A stretch of 64,000 nucleotides of DNA from Styela clava (lineage: Eukaryota > Chordata > Ascidiacea > Stolidobranchia > Styelidae). The position numbers were made by a program, and so were the translations under genes. This document shows positions 1 to 12,242 of this stretch, piece by piece; within the stretch, counting starts at the first letter, position 1; each line of letters opens with the position of its first letter. A model generated the notes under the pieces. That model was not told the origin of the DNA and searched no databases. It was given only the letters and a program-made list of their open reading frames with translations. The stretch is from assembly GCF_964204865.1 (NCBI RefSeq), contig NC_135255.1:11561135-11625134 (forward strand). Reading direction: 5' to 3'.

Positions 1-1866
1 AGAGGTTTTTACGAAGGATCTGGTGGTCATGGCAAGAGCAAAAACTCGGCCTGTATTTACCCGGTGTTGCTAAAGTAACTACAACAAAACAGTGAACCAA
101 AGATCTGAAATGTCGCTCGCGAACGAAAGCGTGATTAAAAATGTTTATTAGCGGTACTTGCCTAACGCAACCAGTGTTATATTGTGCTTTTCTTATTATA
201 TTTTTTAAGCTATCGCATTTCCAATCGCTTTTGATTTTCTGGGAGTGCGGGGTTGCTTCTTTTGCTGGCTGTTTTTCGTTTTTGTATCAAGTAAATTTTA
301 TTTAAATTTCTCTCCTTCTTGAGGATCATCGGTAGATGTAACAAACATCATTCTGCATACACAATATCTATACATATAAGAAATCGAGAGCCTCTCCTTC
401 TATGTACACTACGCTAGAAAACAGTAAATTATGTTATTCATGAAATTACTTTGACAAAACGTTCAGCATACATGCCTGAAGTTGAGCCAATAATGCATGC
501 GCACAGTAATGTGTAGAATTTAGATTTCATAACTGTAAGAAAGTTTGTTTTGCATTTTGTAAAATCAAAAGTCAGGAAGAGAGCATTATAGCCGAATTTT
601 TAACGAATATATGTGTTCCGAAACTTGCAAAAATTAGGCTTTCTGCTGCAATTACAAAACTGTAGTACAACACCATAAGCTATTCTTATTTACTTTCAAA
701 CTCCCTGAAACGTCTATCGTTCGAAAAATAGTCCCTCAAACAACTAGTCTCCTCATTCAACATTCGAGCTAAACTGCTGTAACAACACGCTATGATTCAG
801 CTTTTAGCTTTAAAAGTCCAAAGTTGTCTTTCCTGCCTAATTATACCCAACAGTCGTAAAATTCTCTACCCATACCACAAATTCTATAAAATGAATCATA
901 TCGAACCGACTTAAACAGTATTACACTCTTTGTAAAGACATTTACCACTGCTTTCAAACCTTTCCATTATTTCTTTAGTGTATTTTTGATCCGACATTCC
1001 TCGAATTACTGCATTACTGCCCGAATTTTTATTATACATCTTTTTTACTTTATATCATTGTTCTCCAGTTCACTTTCCTATTCTTTAAATTGTATAACTA
1101 TTTGTTGTTAGCATATGTATGTTTTACAGCTTGTTCTATTGCAAAACAAAGTTATTGTGGCAGTATTTTTGTGTATTTTGATAGCAAAAGATGAAGACAT
1201 AGTACTTCTGTAATATGCATGTAATAGTACAGTACCACTGAGGCATATGGATTTCTATCTAGCAAATTGCAAATAGAAGTTTCAAACATAACTAGACATC
1301 CTGGGATAGCACATGAACCGCAGTACTGAATTTTGAATACGGAACAAAACTGAATTTGTCTCACTGTTCAAGGCAAAAGATTTCACTAATAAGTACAATG
1401 AATGTAGGTAGTAACATATATCCCAAAATCCACTCCTTCCTTACCGAGGAAGTATATCATCAGCAAACAATTTAAAAAAATCAGTTCTCCAAGGCAACAT
1501 TAAAATATACTTCAACTACACCAACAACAAATGTTATGTTTTCTTTCTTTCCAAGAAGATTTGAACTGCAGCATACAAAAACTTACTTCTTTTCTGTGTA
1601 TATATTTCAATAGCTTTGGATGGAAAATAGGGCTGTGCTTATGATAGCGAAATTCATGAGAAAGGTGATTAGAAACCACGCCCACAAAACCTAATTTGGA
1701 AACCCTGCGGAGTATGCAAGCGCCAAGTGGCATACCTGTGATTTAATGGCCTGTTTGCGAACAAAACCATACAAAAATGTTAGATTCTTTCTCAGGTAAT
1801 TTTCATTCCAATCAGTAAATATCACATGGTCGTGCTAATCCTTGGCAATTCCCAATTGGCAATTTG
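1..1866. other. No gene seen; 3' flank of SMARCE1
   Basis: AT-rich sequence with only short open frames that resemble no family I know. It lies downstream of the minus-strand SMARCE1 gene. I see no exon pair with good splice sites, no RNA gene and no clear transposon ends here. Confidence 0.5.
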
Positions 1867-1872
1867 TTTATT
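1867..1872 (-). terminator. Poly(A) signal AATAAA for SMARCE1
   Basis: TTTATT on the plus strand reads AATAAA on the minus strand, about 110 bp beyond the SMARCE1 stop codon. The position suits the cleavage signal of that gene. The motif is common in AT-rich DNA, so the call rests on position only. Confidence 0.5.
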
Positions 1873-1983
1873 ACATCAACAAAGCATGTTATCAAAATAA
1901 GAGTCTGGTGCTACACCTCAAGTCCATCAGCCGCAAGTTCAGTGAACTACCATTACATCAAAAGACATAGGATTTCCTTGAAG

Positions 1984-4900
1984 TCAATTCTGGGAATCCT
2001 CTGTTTCTGATTTCTGTTCAGTTGGTTTCTCTTCTGAATCCTTTTCCGATTTCTCTTCAGCTTCGGATTGGTCAGCTTTTTCTGTTGTACTTTTAGGTTC
2101 GGTGTCAGGTTCCTCATCTTCATTTGTTTCAGCTTTATTATCGGCCTTTGAAAAACGAGAAACTCAATTTTCAACCATGAACCAAATTAGTCGCGATAAT
2201 TCAGACCCAAAATGGCGATGCTCAAATATCCCTGAAGGTTAGATGGCTAATATGGCCACCATAACGTCATCAAAATGCCAGGTTCTGAAAATTTGAATTA
2301 CATTGGTCCATTGTATTCGAAGAAAAGCAACAACAACCCCAACTGGAATAACAATTTTGCGAAACGAACTAAACTGGTAGACCTGGTTTTTTAAACCAAC
2401 AATAAAATATGTTTTAATCCATATTAGGAACTGTAAATTTTCCCCAACATCGTATCATGCTCTAATATGCCTACTGAATGGAATTCAGCATTTGATAAGG
2501 TGGATCGGAAATCTAATATTGATACAAATGCAAATGTAGGGAATAGTCAAGGACTAATTCCACAAAAGTTTGAAGGCGGAATTCTCTAAACTACCACAAA
2601 ATCATGTCAGATTGAGAGACACAAACATAATATCACAGTAATCACCAATACATTGTTAGTATTATACTCAGCTTAAGTGTATAAGATTAAAAACTTTAAA
2701 ATGCAAACAACCTTCGATTCATTTGCAATTGATTCCTCAACTTCCATTGTTTCTTCCTCTTTATCTTTCTCCTCTTTTGTGATTGAAGATGATTCTGTTT
2801 TAGATTCTGATTCTTCGATCTGGATAAAAATTGAAATAATTCTGATTAACATGCCCTATGCATAGGTTCAAATCTTGTGGGGAAAAGTTACTGTATGTGG
2901 GAAAGAATTGTTGACTCCTCGTTGTCATAAGGTGGTTCACACTTCGGCTGGTTGGTTACTTTACCACTTTCTCCCTACATAACTTATAAACTGTATATAT
3001 ATATATACTGCATCACACTGAAAACTGAATCACATTCATCTGTCTGTATAATGATATATGTGGTGATATTCGAACCCTTGTTATACAAATTACTATTTCC
3101 GACATGCTGTTCTGATAAATGATGAAATACAATTTTTCTTGAACAAAGTGAAATTATAGTTATTTATTTATAATATTTACATTAAACTTAAATTTACTTT
3201 TAATATTTACCTTGTCTGGTGTTTCCTTCTTATCAGTAGATTCTGTAATTTCCTCACTACTTTTTTTTTCCAGTTCCGTTGTACTTCCAGTTTTTTCCTT
3301 TTGTTCTTCTTTTTTCTAAAATTGAATTTGAATTAAAATTTTTCTACAATCAGTAAGCACTTTAGTAGAAGTACCCGAACAAGGCCCTGTAAGGTAGTCA
3401 CTGTTATTTAATGATGAGTAAGGGGCTACTCTATTTTTGAAAGTTTCAGAGTATTCCTGGTTGAGCATCGCCTATCAAATTCATTACCGTGGGTGAGGTG
3501 AGGGCATGGGAGATTTCTGTTTCCAGGGAAAGCACTTCCGAAATAAAACTTACAGATTCCTCTGCTTTTTCTTTTGCGATTTTCTCTTTTCTAGCTTCTT
3601 CTAATTGTTTTTGTTGGGCAGCAGCATTTTGTTGTTTTTGTTTGTATTCTTTATAGTATTCTTGTGGTGTAATTCCACGTAACTGTAAATTAATATTAAC
3701 AACTAGTAAAATATAATTATTATCTTAAAGACAAATGATGAAACGACCCGTGGAGAAGTGCCAATTTTGAAGTGTGTACAGCATGTGAAACAAGTTTTCA
3801 ATTTAACTTAACCTGGTACGCGCGAGTAATTCATATCCCCCTGCATTGCAAAGCCTAAACCTGGGTCCTATTCAGTGTTCCCTCTGAGGTGTGCGCGTGT
3901 GCGCGCGCACACAGCTTTCAGAGGCTGCGCACACGCATAGATTTACTGCGCACAGACGTATTTCGATGTAATGTAACAATGTGCTCGGTTAGCAGGTTGA
4001 GAAAGTTTGTTGTTGGCCCACTTATTACCCGGTTAGAACGCCAAAATTTCTTCCTTGGTTTTTGCACAAATATTAGTCATTTCCAAAAAGTGCGCACACA
4101 CCCAAATTTCTGCGCACACATACTACAAAAAATTAGAGGGAACATTGGTCCTATTTATTATCTATGCCTATGACGTTACAATGCCCTAACAGCTAGCTTG
4201 TGCAAAGCAAACAATGCATTCCATAGTAACCAAATTTTTTGTGCCGAATTATCCGATTCCACCCAGTTATTTGTATCTGGCTCTCCTGCATTGACAGTTG
4301 CACACCCCTGGTTTAATATAATCTAACGAAGCATAATTCGAAGATACCGGTGTGCAAACAAATATGTGAATATAACCGAAAAACAGAAATCAAGTCAGCA
4401 TAACAAGATTTTTTCATATTTACTATCAAAAATATTTTACATAACAATCATCTCAACATGCCGTCAAGTTACATTGTGATGAAACAGAAACACGGCCTCA
4501 CTAACTCCATCCATTGGAAGCAAAGAGATCATTCAAACTTACCCTTTTCATTTCCTTGCCAAATTCTTTAGCTTGATCAATCCACTTTCTCTTCTTTATG
4601 ATGTGTGATTCTTCAAGATGAACAAGTTCAGTCTCAAGTTTTTTCTACAAAAATGAGAAAGTTCCGATAAAAAATATCCCCCAAAAACCGCAAAAACAAA
4701 ATGTCAAATTAAACAGGACACATAAAAAACAGGGATGGCAAAAACTCCAAAAATTAAGAATGTAGAACATTGAATATGATTAATTAATTCAGATTAGATT
4801 CGTATATTCGATTCACATCTGTGGTAGAAAAATACAATTTTTATTGTCCTACAAAAATATAAATAAATCTGATTACAGGAATATAGGCAGGCAAATCATA

Positions 4901-7900
4901 GGCTTAATGATTATTTTTCTTTTTTTAATGTTTGCTGTAACATGATCAGATCCTTATCTATTTGAGCTATTATGATTTTTCATCAGTGTACCACAAAGGC
5001 AAGGGTCGACAATATTCTGAATAAAATATTCCAAGAATGTTCAAGAGTTTTGCTGCACACTAACACAGAAGTATTCTGTATCGTTTCAACCGTTATATAG
5101 TTCAAGGGTTATAGTTAAATAATCATTATTAAAATATAAATATTGAACTTGATAATGCAGAATATTTATCCCATCATTGTGTCAATGTTTAATATAGTTG
5201 GGACGAACATTGTTTCATTAATTTTCTATTTTCACAGCATCAATCTGAAATGCTGAAAACGACAAACTTTTCCAAATTATCCCCAAAACCAAGAATTTCC
5301 TATACCGATATAACCAATTTCTAATGGATTCGAAATCTTTAAACCACACTTTTTTTATATGACTATTATTTCACGCCTTTATTACTAATCAACATACTTG
5401 ATGTAGCTCTAATGATTGCACTTGATTTTTCAAAACATTTAGTCTTTGTGATGTCACCACAACGCAAGTACTAGGTACATGTACTGCTTCACCCAATATA
5501 TCGTTGACTAATCGATGGTTACGTTGGAATCTAGCAGCTGCAACATGCTTCACAGAGTAGCACATATCTGAATCCTCTGCAATGAAAAGTAGTATTTGCT
5601 AGGTTACTAATGGGTGGATAGCTCTTGTTAATAAGGAAAAAAACAGCGCTGCGCTTAGGAGGTTCTGGGGACATTGGGGACAGTTATAGATCTTATGACA
5701 CACGCTGTTTGTTTGCACAAACTAGCTAATAGGATGTTGGTATGAGCTTTGTAATGCAAAGGAATTGTAATTACTCGTACATTAAATTAAAAACTCGTTA
5801 CGCATTCAAAATTGGCACTTCTCCGCAAGCGGCACAATTTTTCCTTGTGGGCCGCATATGATCTATGGGCCACAGGTTGCACACTCTTAGCGTACACCAA
5901 AACTTTGATCTAAATTTAATTTTCCATAGAGTTTATCGCTGACTTAGTTTGAATTTTTTTCCCCAATCAAACCATAATTCCATAAATAAACCTTCATCAC
6001 TGATCCAAGTAATTGTATTTGACATAAAAATAATTCTTACTTACCAACAGTTTCATCAATAGGTTCAATGCTCATATAAGCATCGTCTTTGTCTGCTAAT
6101 CCTTCAGTAGCAGCCATGATTGCTTCAGCTGAAAATTTGAAAAATCAGACAAATATTAAATTTTTGAGAGGTGATGTGCATAAGATTTGTATTTATATAG
6201 AGAAGAGAAAGGCGGTGCATAAGATTTGTATTTATATAGAGAAGAGAAAGGCGATATGACACTGACAACTTAATCAAACGGTGAAAAATGACCTATCGTC
6301 GGGAAATCAGTCTATGTTGGGTAGGGTAATAGGGTGATTATGGCACCAGATTTGGCTCTTAATGCTCCATCCAGACATGAGTGATATTTAATAACAGCAA
6401 TTGCGGTTATTGAAACTATGAAAAATGGAAAACGGGCCATGTTTTATATCTCATAGGACTTATATAGTTGGTCTGAACTAAAGTAGCATATCTAGTTACG
6501 ACATTATAATAATTGAATGAAATACTTCACACAAACCTCTAGATTTAGCTTGTAGATATGTTTGATATTCTGGTGATAATTGATATGCCTTCAACAGTTC
6601 AACATGTTCCACCTGTAATTGAAACATTTATTTAAAATGCATTATAGTTAGGTGGTATGGCTCATCGTGCTAAGCGTTAGGAATACGCTCGCCACCGCAC
6701 CTCTGATTACTCTGCGTGGATTCGCAGGTTCGAATCCCATGCGGTGATGGCTATGTGCGAGAGGATTGCTGGACTCCTCACCGCCGTAGGGTGGTTCACG
6801 TAACCGCATCAAGTCCATTCTTCTGAAAATAAATAAATAACTGATCCCATGACTAGTGAGGGAGGAATAAAAAGTTCCAAAATAGGCAAAGGGAGGAATT
6901 TAAAGGAAAAAGGTTGGGAACTATTGAATTCTGAATACCATGAAACTGCATTTGAGCTACCAAAAACTTCAGAGGTCAAAGGTTAGAGCTCAGAGTAAAA
7001 AAAATAAAGCGACAAAGTCCCTGTGGTTTCGAATCAGCTTTCTGGCCTTGCATTTCCAGTTTATATAAAGAACCAACTTTTGCAATTTCATATTCATCCA
7101 TATATTGTTGTCGCTCAGTTGCTGGTAATTCTCTCCACATTTGTCCAATTATTTTTCCAACCTCCCACAATTTTAAATCTTGATTTTTATTCTGATTTGC
7201 TCTCACATCATCCCACACCTGAATTGTAAAAATGAGAAGTAAAATAGATTGAAATTCAATGTTAGTGTTCATATAAATAAAAATGAAATTTCTGTATGCT
7301 TTAAGAGTTATATGGAGCTTTGTCCCCAATGATTTGAGAGTTCACTCAAGAACTAAATGAGTAATAATCTACTACCTTTCTGCTATATCTCATGTAAGGC
7401 ATCAACGGCTTTTCAGGTGCTTTTGGTGGCTTCGGCAATGCACGCTAACAATAAAAAAATTAACACAATTAATATAAATTTTGATACGAAGACCGATATA
7501 ATAGTATTTCTCAAAACCATAAAAATGGATAAAACTTCCAATGAGTCACAAAAATATTACTGTAAAATTAAGATTACTACAATACCTACGAAGCAATTTA
7601 AAATACACTAAATAAGTGTAAGTCCAGTTTTTTTGTAGTAAAACGATAGGTGTTCAACATATCACAGTAAACAACATACCCCAACAGATCCATGTCTCTT
7701 TCCCCCAGTTTGTGACAGATTTCCAATCAATAGTCTAGTATTAGCAGGATGGCTGTAGTAGTTTTGAAAATATTGATTCGAACCAGCAGTCTGAAAAGTA
7801 CACAAATATTGTTATAAAATATAAATCTACTTAACAGATACATTTTATACTCAGTTGAAAATGCGGTAGGCTTTGATTGCAACGAAATGGTGTCTTTCAT

Positions 7901-8826
7901 ACTTGAAAACAAAATATATTGCCAATATCCAAAACTATATTTCAAGCATTGTATGAAATTTTCTGATTTATCCGTAGGAGTGAAGCAAGTAAATAAGACA
8001 GCTTCATTATATGGCAATTCACTATAATTTTTCGACCTGTTATGCATTTAATTGGATGACGGAGAAAATTAAGTACTTTAGCAACTCTATTATACATGCC
8101 TATTCTCAAACATGATTTCAACCTATGAACCACCACAGGGAAATCAATAATCATGTAGCAACTGACATGTACCACTTTTCTTGCACTCTGTACAATGCAC
8201 TAATCACAGAACGCTCATGGTACATAGTTTGGGAGGAAAGCAGGGAAAACAAGTACTGTGGTATAACCCTATCTTATTTGTCCTATGTGAAATGGTAATC
8301 AATCATATACGGTAGTAACCAGGGATCTATTAAAAACTGCATGCTAAGAGCAACTTGTTTCTTACACAAACGGTCAAGCAGTAGACAAGGGTTGACACTG
8401 ATCAACACAACAAAAAGTAATGTTAAAAAAATAAGAAAACAACAATACTATGCTTACAGCTGCTGCAATGTTAGGTAAGATGTGACTTTGTGCTGATGGC
8501 ATTCCTATATTTTCACTTGAAGCAGCAGTAGTGATTCTTGTGCTTCTTCCTGCAAATAGATAATATAGTTGAGGTTCAAAGCTGTACAAGACAAAAATCA
8601 TCAACCAATACATATCGTGGTAGATCAGCCAACTCTCAATCAGGTGACACACCATGGAAATCAGTCTGAATCTATTTCAAATCTTCTTATTAGAGTAGAA
8701 TAATTTTTGAAATAAATAACATTATCTTAATCTAACATATATGTAACATTTTTTTTTCATTTCATATATTTACAATTGCATATAAGGCTTTCAAAACATG
8801 ATCACCATGTTTAACTTACTTGACAT
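1984..8826 (-). CDS. SMARCE1: SMARCE1/BAF57, HMG-box subunit of BAF (SWI/SNF) complex
   Basis: Thirteen coding exons join in frame to 454 codons: 8820-8826, 8458-8549, 7680-7790, 7376-7444, 7078-7218, 6537-6612, 6045-6128, 5398-5576, 4543-4644, 3554-3682, 3211-3315, 2712-2819, 1984-2145. All junctions are GT-AG. The family is a DNA-binding subunit of the BAF chromatin remodeller in the nucleus. The proline-rich lead [20 protein letters not shown] runs into the HMG box (about residues 82-150, with [17 protein letters not shown]). Next come the [18 protein letters not shown] and [13 protein letters not shown] blocks and a coiled coil at about 230-285. The tail is rich in Glu, Lys and Ser. Human SMARCE1 has 411 residues; the extra length is in the tail. 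The first coding exon supplies only seven bases (M, S and one base), but then gives MSRRSTR, like the family start. Introns hold hAT copies and a SINE. Exon joins were made by eye. Confidence 0.95.
2868..2965 (+). repeat. Old fragment of tRNA-derived SINE
   Basis: A degraded B-box-like GGTTCAAATC is followed by sequence resembling the body of the SINE at 6652 (ATTGTTGACTCCTC, then GGTGGTTCAC). The 5' head is missing. It lies in the SMARCE1 intron between exons 3211-3315 and 2712-2819, next to the latter. Confidence 0.5.
3735..4310 (+). mobile_element. Degenerate hAT-like repeat, copy A, interrupted by a younger element
   Basis: The right end reads TTGCACACCCCTG, a typical hAT-like terminus. 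Interior blocks (GAGAAGTGCCAATTTTGAA, a TGCATTGCAAAGC-like block, AGCTAGCTTGTGCAAAGC) recur in reverse orientation at 5700-5889. The left terminus seems lost. The copy is split by the complete element at 3873-4147. It lies in a SMARCE1 intron. Confidence 0.6.
3873..4147. mobile_element. Non-autonomous hAT element, 275 bp, GTCCTATT duplication
   Basis: The inverted ends CAGTGTTCCCTCT and AGAGGGAACATTG match at 12 of 13 bases. The element is flanked by perfect 8-bp repeats GTCCTATT (3865-3872 and 4148-4155). The interior is rich in GCGCACAC-type runs. Eight-base duplications and ends starting with CA are typical of the hAT superfamily. A 94-codon open frame inside it has no transposase features and is taken as chance. 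Confidence 0.9.
5700..5889 (-). mobile_element. Degenerate hAT-like repeat, copy B
   Basis: Reverse-orientation relative of the repeat at 3735-4310. It shares the block around 5807-5825 (GGCACTTCTCC on the plus strand), the AGCTAGTTTGTGCAAAC block and a terminus GGTTGCACACTCTTA. The two copies diverge near 5700, so the left boundary is uncertain. It lies in a SMARCE1 intron. Confidence 0.5.
6176..6253 (+). repeat. 39-bp tandem duplication
   Basis: Two perfect head-to-tail copies of a 39-bp unit that begins GTGCATAAGATTTG and ends AAGGCG (6176-6214 and 6215-6253). They lie in the SMARCE1 intron just upstream of the exon at 6045-6128. Identity between copies suggests a recent duplication. Confidence 0.9.
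6652..6840 (+). repeat. tRNA-derived SINE with A and B boxes
   Basis: The head has a pol III A box (TGGCTCATCGTG) and a perfect B box GGTTCGAATCC at 6727-6737, so it is tRNA-like. A body with GAGAGGATTGCTGGACTCC and GGTGGTTCACG follows, then an AATAAATAAATAA tail. The same family occurs reversed at 34805-35148. The tRNA-like part is too diverged to be a working tRNA gene. It lies in a SMARCE1 intron. Confidence 0.85.
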
Positions 8827-9951
8827 TGTAAATGGTTGAGAGATGACACAATTCAATTAAATATTACCTATTATCAGATAGCAGAAAAATTTATCTACAA
8901 AAATAAAATGTGCATATGAAAGTTTATATTACTAAGAATACCCACAACGTAGATATATTAGAAATCTATCATGAAAGAAGTATTCTGTTTACCAATAATT
9001 ATGGATAAACATACCAATGCCAACTACCAATAGTCAGAATTCAAAATTCAAAAACTGCTATTATTTCGGATTATTGAACACCAAAATTTACATATCTATT
9101 TACATATACCAGAAGTATAGATGGCATGACATATATTGTTGATGTTTTGGAATTCGGGGTGTCCGTAGTATCAATTTCAAAGATAGGATAAAACCAACTG
9201 GATTACAGACAAAAACTTATGTGCCCATGGAAATACAAAATATCAAAATATAAGCAGCTTTTCAATCAAAATAAATACAACATTGAGAAAAAAAGCATTA
9301 TTCTGAATGTTGACAAGTATGAAGAAAACAAGCAAAACACTTTGCGAATTTTCAGCCATGTCACGTTATTGAATATAAAAGTCAAATTCATTTATTAACC
9401 TATTTCAGAAATCAAGGTTTCCTTATGTTTCCAAAAAGTATTAGTTAATGTGAAAATGTCAATTCAAAAATATATAAAATTTTAAATCTCAAATACTTTT
9501 CCCCATGTAGCTCACAAATTGTGCAATGCAAGAAAGCAGAATTTAGTGTTTCATAATAAAGCATAAACTCGAGCCGAAATGCTTTGATAATACAAAAATT
9601 GGATTTAAAAATCAACTGAAAACAATGATGTTTATCACAGCAATTCGTTAGAATACAAGAAAAGACCTCCTTCATTAAATTTTATTACATCAACAATACA
9701 TTGTACACAATTGTCATAAATTTATACCCTTGGTGAATAGACATAAATTAGAGAGAACTTCATACAAATATTTACACTTGATAGGAACGTGAACATTTTT
9801 AATAGAATAGTATTTGTTTTGACTAATGACAAGATTCATAATTTCAGGATTTTATATTAATTGCATCATTCTGAACTCATTCTAAAACAAAATGGACTTC
9901 TGATTATCTTTTTGCCATGATATGCCTCTGTAAAATTTATACAATAATATT
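8827..9951. other. No gene seen; SMARCE1 5' flank and LRRC46 3' flank
   Basis: AT-rich stretch between the SMARCE1 start codon and the LRRC46 stop codon, both minus strand. Any SMARCE1 5' UTR and promoter must lie here, but no TATA box or CpG-rich block stands out. A 76-codon open frame at 9445-9675 has no recognisable features. Confidence 0.5.
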
Positions 9952-10929
9952 TCAATTTACAACTCTTTTGAATGGTCTAGCACCCGGAGTTCGCACTCTT
10001 GCGATTGGTTTCTGAGATTCTTTAGCAGAATTAGTCCGACTTCTAGGATTTGTATTTCCGATTCTTTTACCACTAGGTGGATGTGGAGATATTTTTCTTA
10101 TAGGACTTTTAATACTTGGTAAATCTGCACGAGTAATTCGAGTATCTTTCTCCAACTGACGAATTTCTTGCTCAGAAAAACCAACATTTTTATCTGGAAT
10201 TGGGCTTTCTGGTATAGAAGTAAAATAATCAAAATCATCTTTAAGTTTCACTTCTCCGTTACCTATAGCAGTCGAAAATTTATGCAGCGATTCGGTTATT
10301 TCTGTGGTAAGTTTATCATAAAAAGCCGGTTTATTATGAGTGTCTTCATCAATATTTTTAGGTTTTTCATTTTGAGATTCCTCCTCATCGTCACTCAATT
10401 CTTCTTCGTCGTCACTCTCATCTTCATCCGAGCTGATGGAGCAATCAACCGATTTTTCATTGAGAAATTTTAAATTTGGCAGTTTGTCACAGATGCTTCC
10501 AACATGATGAGATGCTTCTATACATCTATTTCCAGTCAAATTTAATATTATCAAACTATTTGGCAATTGTTCAGTAACTAAATTTTCGATACAATTATCG
10601 CTTAAATCAAGAAATCCCAAATTTGCCAAGTCTTTTACTCCTTTCACTTCATTGATCCGATTCTCAGCCAGAGTTAAAAATCGCAAATTAATTAAAATGG
10701 AAAAGTTAACCATTTCCTGTATGTGATTACATTGTAAATAAAGATTGGTAATGCAAGGCAGAAAGTCCAGCAAAGGAACAGAAGTCAATCTTTCTCTATC
10801 TAATCTAACATGAGTAAGATCAGACAGCTTTTCAACTAATGCATCGACATCAGTGTCGTTTTCTATTTTCAGAGTTTTCAAATTTCTTCGCACTACCAGG
10901 CCAACAATATCCAACGTATGATTTGACAT
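9952..10929 (-). CDS. LRRC46: LRRC46-like leucine-rich repeat protein
   Basis: A single open exon of 325 codons. The N-terminal half has SDS22-type leucine-rich repeats from about residue 35 to 150. Key stretches are VRLDRERL, ITNLYLQCNHIQEM, LRFLTLAENRINEV and LGFLDLSDNCIENL, closing with an LRR-cap-like LPNLKFLNEK. These match LRRC46, which in mammals is a sperm-flagellum protein of similar size (about 320 residues). An acidic segment (about 167-190, EDESDDEEELSDDEEES) and a basic, Pro/Ser/Arg-rich tail follow. The ATG sits in a good frame with no upstream extension. It is on the same strand as SMARCE1 and NDUFA2, about 620 bp from NDUFA2. Vertebrate LRRC46 has several introns; this copy has none in the coding part. 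A flagellar role is inferred from the family only. Confidence 0.87.
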   Translation of the reverse strand: MSNHTLDIVGLVVRRNLKTLKIENDTDVDALVEKLSDLTHVRLDRERLTSVPLLDFLPCITNLYLQCNHIQEMVNFSILINLRFLTLAENRINEVKGVKDLANLGFLDLSDNCIENLVTEQLPNSLIILNLTGNRCIEASHHVGSICDKLPNLKFLNEKSVDCSISSDEDESDDEEELSDDEEESQNEKPKNIDEDTHNKPAFYDKLTTEITESLHKFSTAIGNGEVKLKDDFDYFTSIPESPIPDKNVGFSEQEIRQLEKDTRITRADLPSIKSPIRKISPHPPSGKRIGNTNPRSRTNSAKESQKPIARVRTPGARPFKRVVN

Positions 10930-11546
10930 TGTAGATTTTGATGTTCAATTATCATCCATTATAATGTCAAAGATATAAATCCTGTTCACAAAACATTTCA
11001 ATCTTGAAAAATCTCATCTTCGTCAAATGTGTAGTATTTTAACTGAATCATTCTATTTTGTAATCTTAAACAATAGACACAAAAAATTAGACAACATAGC
11101 GCAAAATATACTGGTATATCATATCTGGTTCAATATTTTGATAGCTTTTGTTTGATCAAAAGTTTGGATTTATATTTCCAAAATACATTAAATCCCATTT
11201 ATATGATACTAGAAACAACATTCGAATATGCTATTAAGTATACCGGTACATATGGCATATTTGTCTATAAGAGAAACAAGACAAAAATGAGCCTAACTTA
11301 CGAGGATAAATTTCACACTTGATACAACTAAAATCAAACAAAACTTGGTCATACATTGAAAAGAATTGTAATACCAAAAATTGGAGGAACATTTTTGAAA
11401 AGGTTTGTTGTTCGTTTTAAATCCTTTTAATTACAATATAATCTTAATATAACAATATGAAATTCCTCAGTTCAGCATTAATAAGTTGGACCAGAGTTAT
11501 ACAAATATTTTCAGTCAACAAAAAAAATATATTTCAAGAGATTAGG
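10930..11546. other. Spacer between NDUFA2 and LRRC46; nothing recognised
   Basis: AT-rich intergenic sequence between two minus-strand genes. No repeat ends, RNA gene or further exon is visible. It should contain the NDUFA2 3' UTR and the LRRC46 promoter or trans-splice site. Confidence 0.45.
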
Positions 11547-11837
11547 CTAGCTTGATGGTGTCAAAAGTGAGCTAATTGTGTTTTCAACTTCTTTAGACGA
11601 TTGGTTTGCCAGCGATGCACTATATTCCACTCCAAATGGATGACGAGCATAGACTTTCGGTTCTATGTTGCTACATTCTCGGATAAGGATTGGGAAACCA
11701 GGATTTTCTTTCTTGATTGCGACATATCTATTCTCTACAAAATCTCGAACTCCTTGACTGGATGATGACTTCTGACATAAATGTATTCGAAGTTCACGAA
11801 TGTGCTTTGACAAATTAACAAGTTGCTTTGCCGCCAT
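11547..11837 (-). CDS. NDUFA2: NDUFA2, complex I accessory subunit B8
   Basis: A single exon of 96 codons, close to the usual 99. The core ELRIHLCQ, SQGVRDFVENRY and NPGFPILIREC is diagnostic for NDUFA2, a thioredoxin-fold accessory subunit on the matrix arm of respiratory complex I. The two family cysteines are present at residues 21 and 55, with the same 34-residue spacing as the human pair. The ATG has a good context (GCCGCC on the complementary strand around it). It is the first of a row of mitochondrial genes and is transcribed away from PDSS2. No coding intron. Confidence 0.95.
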   Translation of the reverse strand: MAAKQLVNLSKHIRELRIHLCQKSSSSQGVRDFVENRYVAIKKENPGFPILIRECSNIEPKVYARHPFGVEYSASLANQSSKEVENTISSLLTPSS

Positions 11838-12084
11838 CTTTTATTCTTCTTTGGATCCCCTTGAACCTGCTCGTATATATTACTGTATTAGTATTGCAGA
11901 AGCAATAATAAAAAATAAATATAAAAAAATGACAGTTTTTTATATGATATTTCCACACTATTCACACCGAACAAGGCCCTGCATAAGCAGCTATTGCAGT
12001 ATTGATAGGTCTGTAGGTGGGAAGCTGCTATTTTCAGAAAACAAAACGAACTAGCCTCTTAGCTAGTCTATGTATGAGTAGGAC

Positions 12085-12160
12085 TCTGCCGTGAACCACG
12101 CTATGGCATTGAGGAGCCCCGCAATCTCCTTGCACATAATAAAATGAATTTACGGCTGCA
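12085..12160 (-). repeat. SINE body fragment
   Basis: On the minus strand the order of motifs (TTGTGCAAGGAGATTGC, GGGGCTCCTCAATGCC, then GTGGTTCAC) matches the body of the SINE at 6652. Head and tail are lost. Confidence 0.5.
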
Positions 12161-12242
12161 GGGTGCTTTATCAAAAAACATTCGTCTGTCTGTCTGGAGT
12201 TGTGCACTCGCGCATCTTTACTCGCGCAGCGTTACTGGACTG

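Noticed and set aside
3889-4173. 94-codon plus-strand open frame
   Set aside because: It lies almost wholly inside the 275-bp hAT element, crosses its border and shows no transposase features.
6652-6737. tRNA gene
   Set aside because: A and B boxes are present, but the acceptor stem and arms do not fold as a proper tRNA and the sequence continues into a SINE body.
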